From assembly GCA_021772675.1 (NCBI GenBank), contig JAJFLO010000465.1, positions 1 to 42,572 on the forward strand: a stretch of 42,572 nucleotides of DNA, in the 5' to 3' direction. The stretch is from Verrucomicrobiota bacterium (GTDB lineage Bacteria > Verrucomicrobiota > Lentisphaeria > JABSQK01 > JAJFLO01). Under the pieces are notes generated by a model. That model did not search any database and had not been told where the DNA came from. It saw only the letters and a list, made by a program, of their open reading frames with translations. This document shows positions 1 to 8,500 of this stretch, piece by piece; positions within the stretch are counted from its first letter, which is position 1; each line of letters opens with the position of its first letter. The position numbers and the translations under genes are program-made.

Positions 1-439
1 CCTTGGCATGAAGCATCCCCTTTTTTTTGAGTGAAATTGCATAGCAATTCAATGCTCCATCATAGTATCCCACATTTCCCCCATTCAAAAAACGAGAAGG
101 ATTACAGGACAAAATCAGGGGGGGGGCTAAACGATTACACCAGGGTAGATATGCTGGACGATGCGAACCGTTGGCATCCATCGTTTGAATGAAGTCAAAC
201 TTGGCCAGATTGAACCCTTTCATTAATGCCTGACCATAGGAAAGGTTCGGTTCGTGTAAATATGAAAGATGTGTACTATCATTTTCACCAAGGGAACTCC
301 CGTTCGTAATATCGATATTGATGATCTCATATTCCGTAACATGAAGGTCAAGCATCGTTATTAGTTCATTAATGAAATCACTAAAATTAAGCGAACCATC
401 TATTTTCAATAAATGTACCAGAAAGACTACTTCAACTTT
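1..439 (-). CDS. Degenerate GT2 (dolichyl-phosphate-sugar synthase-like) glycosyltransferase, partial
   Basis: The minus-strand frame is open from 439 to the left edge (about 145 codons), so the C-terminus is missing. The translation follows the GT2 / DPM-synthase pattern: a beta-strand (VVFLV), later YEIINIDITNGSS where the family has a YEIIFVDDGS-type motif, then NLSYGQALMKGF matching the N-G-G-ALxxGF segment, and FDFIQTMDANGSHRP matching the usual D-F-x-x-x-MDADLxHPP. The key acidic positions look altered (DDG to DIT, DAD to DAN). No ATG lies before the first strand; the first candidate start is TTG at 409-407, inside the fold. A TAA at 442-440 closes the frame upstream, within the end of the preceding gene, so translation would have to be coupled to it. 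It is either a decayed gene or an atypical binding-only GT2. A run of nine G (118-126) lies inside the frame, so sequencing error is also possible. The GT2 fold call is fairly secure; activity is doubtful. Confidence 0.5.
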
Positions 440-2193
440 TTATAAATGATAGCATCCGACTCTAAATCCTGTTTTTCATATTTCCTGGTATATTTGTCAA
501 TCGTTTCTTTCAATAAATTTCGAACACTGTTGGTTCCCAGTTGCTGACCGTACATCTTGTCAAGTTTTTCCATTTCAGCATTGCTACCTGTTAACTGCAA
601 GACTGAGTATTGAACTTTTGCCATTTCGACATCATAAGGATTATTAATTCGAAAATGATTTGCTTTTGCCAAAGCTCCTTCAACATCACCAGACATGACT
701 ATCGAAGAGATCAATAGCTTCGCACAATCTCGATAACCAATATTTTCATAAACAATTTCAAAATAACTGATTGCCTCGGGAATTGCTCCAAATTCTAAGG
801 CTGTCCGTCCAGTATTGTAACGGTCTGCATTATTGATATGTTTTGCGAATGGCTGGCTGACTGCCGTCAGAGTAATACAGCATAAAGCAGCGATCATAAC
901 AGTTTTTGTATTTCTATTTTTCCACTTGTCTATAAGCATTACAATTCCTATAGACGAGTATACGATCATAAAGGGTAGTGCCGGAATGCGGTAACGGCCG
1001 ATAATATAGAAAGCAACTACAGTTAGATAAAATCCCCAAAAAAATAGTTGATACGACCAATACTGCCTGCTTCTGGCAAGAAAAATTATGGTTACGGTGA
1101 GGAATAGTGATCCGATGAACCCGAACGGAATAAACATGACATTCAAAAGGCTTGAGTTGTTTTTGATAATATAGAAATTGATATTTTGTGAATATTCTAC
1201 ACTCCACCAAAAGCCAATCGCTTTTTTTAGTTGATGTTTCCAAAATTGTAATTTCACTGGAGACATTAGAGGTGAATCTGTATACCTGAAATTGAATACA
1301 GTGGATTGTTCTGAATTCGCACTCTTATACGTAGGAAAACCATTTGTGCTGATAAATACGATTTTGTCTGAATGGATATTATTACGCACAACAACAGCGG
1401 TAATGGGTATTGCAAAAAATATGATAATAATTGTGATCAATTTTATTACATTTGCTCGCTGATTCACATTTGATTCCAAAAATAAACCCACAAGTAGAAC
1501 AGGAAATAGTATCAAAAAATTTGGACGAACTAGACATAATGCTGCAAAAATTAGACCTATTGTTGCTGAAAGAAAAAATGAATCCGATGTAATTTTTTGC
1601 GGGTGAGATTCTAATGTAGCCGCTCCAATTTCTGTATTTTGAAGATCAATGTCAGTCGCTAATATATCCGTGGCTTTATACTCAAAAAAGCGGAACGCCG
1701 TAATTAAAAAAAGCAGTAGAGATGCTAAAAATAGTTCCATGATCGTACTATGGAGTACGATGATCCAACATGCTGCCCCACCGTAGAACAATAAAAGAAT
1801 TCCCGCGATCCAGCCACCAAGCCGTCCAATTTCAAGTTGGGCAGTCATCATGACTAACCCGACAGAAAAACTAAAGAGTATGGCTTGAATTAGGGTAACT
1901 CCTACGTGAGTTGTGCCAATTAATCCCATGAAAGCCAATGCATATGAAAAAAAAGGCGCTCTATAAAACGGTTCTGCTTTAGGCCATTCTCCGTTCAAAA
2001 TACCATTTGCATGAGAGATGTATGTGTACATATCGCTACCTGGCATGAGGCTGATGTTGAAAATAGTCGCCGAAGACAATTCAATGATTAACAAAAAGGT
2101 AAGAATGATTGATATACAGCTTATAATTAGTAAGTCTTTGCCAAAAATCTTATTTTTTACGCAGGAGAGAAGTCGTGATTTAGGCAGCAGCAT
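427..2193 (-). CDS. Multi-pass membrane glycosyltransferase (GT-C / PMT-like) with C-terminal TPR-like tail
   Basis: This 588-aa protein has a hydrophobic first segment (residues about 20-45), an extracytoplasmic loop with SDMYTYISHANGIL then RAPFFSYAL, and about ten further membrane segments to residue 450. The early loop Asp and the Tyr/Ala/Gly-rich stretch are typical of lipid-phosphate-sugar dependent GT-C enzymes (PMT/ArnT, GT39/GT83), which move a sugar from a polyprenyl-phosphate donor on the periplasmic face. Residues from about 455 to the end are soluble and helical and read like degenerate TPRs (ALEFGAIPEAISYFEIVYE). It lies directly upstream of, and in the same direction as, a DPM-synthase-like GT2 frame, the usual pairing of donor-making and donor-using enzymes. 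No strong Shine-Dalgarno is visible before the ATG. The acceptor substrate cannot be predicted. Confidence 0.75.
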   Translation of the reverse strand: MLLPKSRLLSCVKNKIFGKDLLIISCISIILTFLLIIELSSATIFNISLMPGSDMYTYISHANGILNGEWPKAEPFYRAPFFSYALAFMGLIGTTHVGVTLIQAILFSFSVGLVMMTAQLEIGRLGGWIAGILLLFYGGAACWIIVLHSTIMELFLASLLLFLITAFRFFEYKATDILATDIDLQNTEIGAATLESHPQKITSDSFFLSATIGLIFAALCLVRPNFLILFPVLLVGLFLESNVNQRANVIKLITIIIIFFAIPITAVVVRNNIHSDKIVFISTNGFPTYKSANSEQSTVFNFRYTDSPLMSPVKLQFWKHQLKKAIGFWWSVEYSQNINFYIIKNNSSLLNVMFIPFGFIGSLFLTVTIIFLARSRQYWSYQLFFWGFYLTVVAFYIIGRYRIPALPFMIVYSSIGIVMLIDKWKNRNTKTVMIAALCCITLTAVSQPFAKHINNADRYNTGRTALEFGAIPEAISYFEIVYENIGYRDCAKLLISSIVMSGDVEGALAKANHFRINNPYDVEMAKVQYSVLQLTGSNAEMEKLDKMYGQQLGTNSVRNLLKETIDKYTRKYEKQDLESDAIIYKKLK

Positions 2194-2524
2194 TTTGAAT
2201 TTTTTTTATCTGTATGATGGTCGTCTGAATATCGCGAAATTTAATAAGTATATCAAGAGAATGAACTCGGAGCTGATATCACTTTTAAATCATAGTTGAC
2301 TGAAGTGTGGTACTTTAGAATTTCTAAAGGTTATCGATATTCTCAATTACTCTATCATCTGATGTCAAAAATATGAGAATATTTGAAGATTTTCCCGCAT
2401 AGTTGGGTTTCTATTTGTAGCATTAACTCACATACTATTACCAAATTGGAATAAATCAACGTAATCAAGTGTTTTATCACTAACGAATATTTCTTATACT
2501 TTGCGCCATTTTCAAGCGGCATAT
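2194..2524. other. AT-rich intergenic region
   Basis: About 330 bases between the glycosyltransferase start and the small Sm-like gene. I see no coding pattern. There is one short stem (TTTAGAA-TTTCTAAA, around 2321-2335). It probably carries the promoter of the minus-strand glycosyltransferase gene, but no convincing -35/-10 pair stood out. Confidence 0.4.
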
Positions 2525-2788
2525 CTATATGACGATAATATCTGAAAGCAGTGATATGGATATGACTTTATTTGCGTTAATCCAAATCGATTTGCGACTT
2601 GGTGAAAATCCATGTTCCGAACATTCGATCAAATATTTTTCAACTGGAATTTTAATGATTTTTGTATCAATGATTAAAACATCCTCCAGTAGGAATGAAT
2701 GCTCTTCAAATCTGATTAACAGGCCCACATATGACAGGTGTGTGTCCGTATCAACAACGATATTTTGTTTTAAAAAATGACTGTACAT
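2525..2788 (-). CDS. Small conserved hypothetical protein, Sm-like fold suspected
   Basis: This 87-aa protein has an alternating strand pattern: NIVVDTDTHLSYVGLLIRF, then FLLEDVLIIDT, then KYLIECSEHGFSPSRKSIWI and a closing VISISLLSDIIVI. This arrangement (V-V-D-T...YVG.L.....L.DV.I.D......YL.E....G....RK..WI....V.SISLL.D.I) is one I recognise from small uncharacterised bacterial proteins of 80-100 aa. The first half resembles an Sm/LSm-type beta barrel (strand, G-x-L, strand with a late Asp). The complementary strand also has an open frame (2529-2780), but it shows no such pattern. The gene stands alone, with no clear ribosome binding site. A function in RNA binding would be only a guess. 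Confidence 0.55.
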   Translation of the reverse strand: MYSHFLKQNIVVDTDTHLSYVGLLIRFEEHSFLLEDVLIIDTKIIKIPVEKYLIECSEHGFSPSRKSIWINANKVISISLLSDIIVI

Positions 2789-2890
2789 ATTGCCGATCTA
2801 ATTATAGGTTTTCAGGTCAGTAAAATTCGATGTCAAAATTTAATCCCTGTAGATGTCATGTCAACGTACAAGATTCAAAGGTAATATGAA

Positions 2891-3278
2891 TTCAGGTGTA
2901 ATAATAAAACCTGATAAACTTATGAGCATCTATTTGCCTGTCTTCCTTTTTAAAAGTGAGTAATGAAGAACCAGGAATCTTGATGGATTTATCTTCGGAG
3001 CAAGCACCGCGAAAAGCTTTACTATATCGCAATTTTATACCGGTTCGGCCATCATAATTATAGATTTCCCCAATGCGCGGAGAGTCGTTGGTTTCAATGG
3101 CAGGTGGATTTTATATTAGATCCCCGCGAATCGTTTGAGAGGCTCCAAAAACTGAGGTATTATTCAGGCTTTCAATCGGATTGTTATAATTCACGTCGGC
3201 AACACTTTCAGATCCTATCTGATAGTTATAGACTCCATTAAGAATTAGATTTGTATTCTTCAAAATCCCTATATTTCA
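2891..3278 (-). pseudogene. TonB-dependent receptor remnant (middle of the barrel)
   Basis: Read on the minus strand, the frame between 3278 and 2891 gives LKNTNLILNGVYNYQIGSES, then after one in-frame TAA (about 3111-3113) SPRIGEIYNYDGRTGIKLRY and SKAFRGACSEDKSIKIPGSS. This aligns with the barrel of the TBDRs elsewhere in this window, for example LSKNVNLMAGGTYQRLIGDD and SPRLGTIIRFNENWRAKLLY followed by GEAFRSPYSLETSISVPGIL. The fragment covers only about 120 codons. The signal peptide, plug and C-terminal strands are missing, and no flanking frame restores them. It is therefore a decayed receptor rather than a functional gene. It is more diverged from each intact receptor than they are from each other, so it is not a recent copy. 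Confidence 0.7.
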
Positions 3279-3367
3279 AAAACTAATGGAAATTGGTAGA
3301 ATATTTGCCATTTCCAGGGAACGAATTTGGAATGTTGAGGAAATTTAAATTGGAACTGACTACTACA

Positions 3368-4543
3368 CTACATGCTCTGCAAGCGATCGGTAATTGAATT
3401 CCTTATCTCCTGTTTAGATTCTAACGGCAGTATGACGACAAATTCTGAACCATGCTTTGCCTGACTTGTAGCATATATAGACCCACGCATTCTGGTGACG
3501 ATACTCTTTGCCTTAGTTAGTCCGATACCCGTACCATCCATGTAGGGACTCGATAGAAGCCTTTTGAATGGAGTAAAAATCCACTCCACAAAATCTTCAT
3601 CGAATCCCCTGCCGTTATCTTTGAACTTAAGTTTGACGAGATCATTGACTATTTGGCTCGAGATATGAACTTTCGGAGGTATTCCATCCTGATGATACTG
3701 AAGACCATTCTCTAATAAGATGGAAAAGAGTCTTTTTATTTGATTTTCATTAGCATTAATACTTGGCAAAGCATCTTTGGTGATACGTCCCTGTGTTTGT
3801 TTCATTAGACTGCTGATATTTGCAATAACCTGGTCGGCAACTTGATTAAGATCAATCTTGATCTCGTCTCGTCCATCAGTGTCTGTTTTTATTCCGTTTA
3901 TCGATGTCAATGCTTCTATTTGACTCTTCATAAATTCGATCGATTTATCAATCCGCTTTAGGTAATTCAACTCCTTTTCCGAGCCGTTATTCTCCAGCTC
4001 CATCTTGAGCAAGAGAGCTGAAGAGCTTATCAACTGCAAGGGAGTTGACACATACCCAGACACTATTTCCGTAAACTCCAGTATACTTCTATTTGTATTT
4101 TCTAAATCAGTGAAGGTTTTTTTGAGTTCATAAAGGGTACTCTGTAACTGTTTTTTTTGTAGGTGTAATTCTAAGAAAACGCTAACTTTGCTCTTGAGAA
4201 TATGGCTATCAAATGGTTTCGTTAGATAATCGACAGCACCACCTTTATAACCTTTGAATTCAAATTTTTCATCTTTCGCGATTGCTGTAACAAATATGAT
4301 GGGAATATGCCTGGTATCTGGATGACCAAGGATCAAAGATGCTGTTTCAAAGCCATCCATTTCTGGCATCTGAACGTCCATAAGAATGAGGAAAAAATCA
4401 TGAACGTGTGCTACTTCCAAAGCCTGTTGTCCAGACATTACGTCGACAATTTCAAGATCTAACGGTTCTAAACTCCTTTTGTAAACACGGTGATTATTTG
4501 GATGATCATCGACGATCAGTATTTTAGATTTAGTTCTATTCAT
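3368..4543 (-). CDS. Receiver domain fused to a histidine-kinase-like module lacking the phospho-acceptor His
   Basis: Order: an N-terminal CheY-like receiver (ILIVDDHPNN; phosphorylatable D56 in LILMDVQMPEMDG; K in YLTKPF), a coiled linker (about 125-155), a HisKA-like two-helix segment, then HATPase_c. Where the kinase motif should read SHDLRTPL, this protein has SGYVSTPL, so Gly163 replaces His. The ATPase half is well kept: N-box LLENGLQYH, G1 DNGRGF, G2 DGTGIGL. It resembles the light-regulated or bacteriophytochrome-associated receiver-kinases, but cannot autophosphorylate at the normal site. It is last in an operon after a large hybrid kinase, cheR and a cheB remnant. I prefer the ATG at 4543-4541, because the receiver begins right after it; an in-frame ATG 13 codons upstream (4582) runs into the cheB remnant. 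Possible roles are an ATP-binding regulator of the large kinase, or a decaying gene. Confidence 0.8.
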   Translation of the reverse strand: MNRTKSKILIVDDHPNNHRVYKRSLEPLDLEIVDVMSGQQALEVAHVHDFFLILMDVQMPEMDGFETASLILGHPDTRHIPIIFVTAIAKDEKFEFKGYKGGAVDYLTKPFDSHILKSKVSVFLELHLQKKQLQSTLYELKKTFTDLENTNRSILEFTEIVSGYVSTPLQLISSSALLLKMELENNGSEKELNYLKRIDKSIEFMKSQIEALTSINGIKTDTDGRDEIKIDLNQVADQVIANISSLMKQTQGRITKDALPSINANENQIKRLFSILLENGLQYHQDGIPPKVHISSQIVNDLVKLKFKDNGRGFDEDFVEWIFTPFKRLLSSPYMDGTGIGLTKAKSIVTRMRGSIYATSQAKHGSEFVVILPLESKQEIRNSITDRLQSM

Positions 4544-4586
4544 AATTTCCCGCTTTATTTTTTTTTGGGTAACACATCTCATATGG

Positions 4587-4727
4587 AAAAATTTCTATCG
4601 GCTCTTGGCATAACCGGAAACTCTGCTCGCTCTGGATCTTGAACTAACGTGAAACCTCCTTACTCTTTCATCGTTTTTAGTCCATGACTCTTGCCTGCTG
4701 ATACTCTCCCGACGATAATCGCTTCAT
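4587..4727 (-). pseudogene. cheB: cheB remnant: both ends of the methylesterase gene with the middle deleted
   Basis: Immediately after the cheR stop (GTATGA, 4727-4724) the minus strand encodes YEAIIVGRVSAGKSHGLKT, matching the CheB catalytic-domain N-terminus (EAIVIGxSAGGxEALKT). A stop follows, then in the same frame GGFTLVQDPERAEFPVMPRA, matching the conserved CheB C-terminal segment (GGxTxVQDPxxAxxPxMPRAA). About 140 of the roughly 440 codons' worth of central sequence expected for the catalytic domain separates these blocks in intact proteins and is gone here. The position between cheR and a receiver-kinase is the usual one for cheB in such operons. The gene is clearly dead. The block contains an AAGGAGG sequence by chance. 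Confidence 0.8.
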
Positions 4728-5554
4728 ACAGTTATCTTTTTCCTGTAAATACGTCCTTTTTTATAATGCTCTGTAAATGCGTCAATTACCCCCGTGAAAT
4801 CCAGGGTTTCTTTATCGCCGAGAACAAGAAAACCTCGATGAATGAGTGTGTTCTTTAATAGGTTCAGTACTCTACTCTGTAATTTTTTGTCAAAATAAAT
4901 TAATACGTTACGGCATAAGACCAGATGCATTTCGGCAAAGCCGCTGTCTTTCACAAGATTATGATTGGCAAAAGTAATCTTTTTTTTAAGAGACTCTCTT
5001 ATCTTTGCTGAATTATATTTAGCCTGGTAATAATCGGCAAAGGATGCTTTACCCCCTGCAGCAATATAATTCTTAGTGAACTGCGTTATTTGGGCTGCGG
5101 GATATATTCCCTTTTTGGCGACTTCTAGTGAGTGATTATTAAAGTCAGTAGCGTAAATTTGCGTTTTTCCTAACAATTCTTCTTCTTCCAGAAGGATAGC
5201 CATGGAATAAACTTCTTCACCAGTCGCGCAACCAGCATGCCAGATGTTAATTCTCGGGTATTTTCTTAATTGCTCACAAACAGATTGTCGTATTGTATCG
5301 AATACATGAGGATCACGAAACATTGCCGTAACAGTGATGGACATATCTTTAAGAAATATGTCAAAGAAATCAGTATCATGCATGATTTTAGGTATCATAT
5401 CCGATATACTTCCAAGCCCCAAAAGTTGCACTCTATGTTTAATTTTCCTTTCCAGGGTGGCTCTTGCATAATTTCTGAAATCGTAGCCGTAGCAAAAAAA
5501 AATTGCATCCAACAATTGAGTTACTTCAAAATTTTGTGTTTCATTTTTCTTCAT
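4724..5554 (-). CDS. cheR: CheR-type protein-glutamate O-methyltransferase
   Basis: This 276-aa SAM-dependent methyltransferase normally methylates glutamates on chemoreceptor coiled coils. The N-terminal helical domain is followed by the family hallmarks: TVTAMFRDPHVF (CheR T-x-FFR-x motif), the SAM-binding loop INIWHAGCATGEEVYSMAIL, IYATDFN for the ribose-binding acidic residue, LVLCRNVLIYFD, and the closing GFLVLGDKETL. I chose the ATG at 5554-5552, which overlaps the TGA of the upstream kinase as ATGA (translational coupling). An in-frame TTG six codons upstream is less likely. No chemoreceptor and no intact cheB is present; only a cheB remnant follows directly. The substrate may be the long Glu/Gln-rich coiled coil of the upstream 1515-aa kinase, which is inference. 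Confidence 0.92.
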   Translation of the reverse strand: MKKNETQNFEVTQLLDAIFFCYGYDFRNYARATLERKIKHRVQLLGLGSISDMIPKIMHDTDFFDIFLKDMSITVTAMFRDPHVFDTIRQSVCEQLRKYPRINIWHAGCATGEEVYSMAILLEEEELLGKTQIYATDFNNHSLEVAKKGIYPAAQITQFTKNYIAAGGKASFADYYQAKYNSAKIRESLKKKITFANHNLVKDSGFAEMHLVLCRNVLIYFDKKLQSRVLNLLKNTLIHRGFLVLGDKETLDFTGVIDAFTEHYKKGRIYRKKITV

Positions 5555-8500
5555 GATCGTTTGAATAACCAAATTCGAAGAAGAGACAGCAGCTTCCCAA
5601 AGTCTATGGGTTTTGTTAAATACTCGGACGCTCCTGCATCAAGTGACTTTTGGCGATCTTCGGTCATCGCTTTGGCTGTGAGCGCAATAATGGGAATATT
5701 TTTATGTTCGGGCATTTTGCGAATGCGTCTGGTCGCTTCGTATCCATCCATGACCGGCATCATAACATCCATAAGCACCAGTTCGTAAGAATGGTCTTTT
5801 CTCATAATTTCCACCGCTTCTTGTCCATCCTTGGCCATTTTTACCGAAAGACCAACATCAATTAGTTGTTTTGATAGAGCATAGGTGTTTCTCATATCAT
5901 CATCGACTAATAATATCTTTCGGCCGTTGAGCAACCCATCCTCATCATGGAGCATGCGGATTACTTCTTTTTGCTTGTCATCAAGCTTCGATTCGACAGT
6001 ATGCAGAAAAAGGGAAACGTCATCCAATAAGCGCTCGGGTGAACCGGCTCCTTTAACAACAATTGAAGAAGAATATTTATACAGCTCTTTATGTTCTTCG
6101 TCTGTGATTTCTCTACCGGTATAAACGATGACAGGGGGCAAATCACCTGCCCCATTTTCATTTATGTTCTTTAGTATGTCAAAGACACGCATATCTGGAA
6201 GGCCAAGGTCTATAATTACACAATCACATCGATTCGAATGAATTTCAAAACAGTCTTCTTTCCCGATCCCGACATATTTAAGATTAGTGTGGCTGTCTTC
6301 CAGAATTCCGCTGATCTCGTGCCTACTATCTCCATCATCGCCAATGATAAGAATGTTCTTGACAGCAGTTTCCACAAGTCTACTAATTTCATTCAGAACA
6401 GAATTTAGTTGGTCTTCATTGACAGGTTTTGTTAAATATCCGATTGCCCCTTGTAAACGGGTTTTACATTGCTTCTCATCATGGGCGGAGATAACCTGTA
6501 CCGGAATGTGCCGTGTTTTAAGACTGAATTTAAGCTGATCCAATACCTCATATCCGTCAATGTCAGGCAGTCCGACATCTAATAATATGCCATTCGGCTC
6601 ATACTCCTGAGCAAGCAAAATTCCTGATCGGCCATCACCCGCGACAATACATTTGTAGCCATTATCTCTGCCGTGATCATACAGGATTTTGGCAAATTTT
6701 TTGTCATCATCTACTATGAGAAGGGTTTTGTCTCCTTGATGAATATTCGTGCGGTCATCTGGAATATATTCAGGGATAGAATCGGTAGTACCAAGGCTGT
6801 TCTCCCTTGGGCTAGTGAGATTTCCCTCAACATGTCGCTTTTCTGGGACAGATGGCGAAATTTCAACCTTTGTTTGGTCGAGGGAGTCCTGGTCTAACGT
6901 TATTGGTATGAAAAGCGTGAAAGTACTTCCCAAATTTTGAGAACTTTTTACCTGTATTTCTCCTCCCAGAAGTCGGGAGAGGTCCTTTGATATGGTCAGC
7001 CCTAAGCCCGTACCTCCATATTTACGGCTGGTTGATCCATCCTCTTGCTGGAATGTTTCAAAAATAACTTGTTGTTTGTCTTCTGGAATACCAACACCGG
7101 TATCCATAACAGCAAAACCAATTGATGTATTTGCTGTCAGATTACTGTGCCTAAAAATGACTTCAGGTCCGGGCTGCATAACGTTTAAGGTAACGGTTCC
7201 GTTATCCGTGAATTTCATTGCATTGGCAAGCAGGTTTTTGAGGATCTGTTGCAATCTTTGAATGTCACTCTTTATGGTTACCGGTAGATTATCATCTATG
7301 TCTATTTCGAAAGCCAGATTCTTATCGGCCGCAACTGGATCAAATATTTTGCGCAGGCTGCCGGTAACCGTACCTATATTAACATCTTCAATTGTAACAC
7401 TGAGCATTCCGGCTTCGATCTTTGAAAAGTCCATTATATCGTCAATGAGTTTCAGAAGGTCGTTTCCACCGTCATAGATAACTTTTGCATCTTCCACCTC
7501 GCTTTTATCAAGGTGCCCCTTTTTATTATTAGCCAGAGCCTGTGAAAGTAGAAGTAGGCTGTTAAGAGGAGTTCTAAGCTCATGGCTCATATTCGCCAGG
7601 AACTCTGATTTGTATTTACTGGCCAATGCCAATTCCCTCGCTTTAATTTCAACGTCCTCCTTCGCTGCCTCAACCTTATCATTTTGCTGTTTCAACAGCT
7701 TTTGTTTTACCACGAGCCCTTCATTCAAATCTTTCAATTCTTCGCTCTGCTCCTCTAATTCATTTTGGGAACTCTTCAACAGCTGTGTTTGTTCTTCCAG
7801 ATTTTCATTGGCGGCTTTGAGCTGTTCTTGTCGATTTTGTAGTTCTTCTGCTTGTCTTTGGGTTTGTTCTAACAGGTCCTTCATCAATCGCCGTTCTATA
7901 ACGGATGAAATCTCTACAGCAATGCTTTCGGAAAGCAGCTCACACAAGGAAATATGTATGTCCAGAATCGGCGAGAACGACCCAATTTCCAGTACAGCTA
8001 TTACCGAGTTCTTATGGATTACCGGAACTACCAGAATGTTCTGCGGTACTTCGTTGCCAAGACCTGACTGGATGCGAATATAGTTGTCCGGAACATCGGC
8101 AATGAGTATGCTGTTTTTTTCAAGTACAGCTTGGCCGATAAGGCCTTCACCTGGCTTAAATTGGCTGGCCAGATCTTTTCGCTGAACATGTGCATAACTG
8201 CCCATGAGCCTGAAAGTGTGATCCTCATCGGCAACATAAATAATGGCCACCTGAATCCTGAGGTAATCGGCTATCCAGGAAACCACGTTCTTGCAAAGGG
8301 TCTCTAAATCGTAGTCGCCTCGAAGTTTTTCAGCAAGTTCTGTCTGCCCGTTTTTTAGCCAACTTTCTATTTCATTCTTCTTCATCGTCTCCTCAAGTCG
8401 CTCGGTCATATCATTTATGGATATGGCAAGTAGATCATGTTCGCTCTTCACAACCACTTTCGTCTTGAGATCACCCGCAGCAACTGCTTGCACAGTATTG

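Noticed and set aside
2529-2780. Plus-strand frame overlapping the Sm-like gene
   Set aside because: The minus-strand translation has the conserved-looking strand pattern; the plus one reads as its complement.
7610-8083. Plus-strand 157-codon open frame opposite the large hybrid kinase
   Set aside because: Ser/Cys/Leu-rich shadow of the Glu/Gln-rich coiled coil on the other strand; no family pattern or ribosome site.
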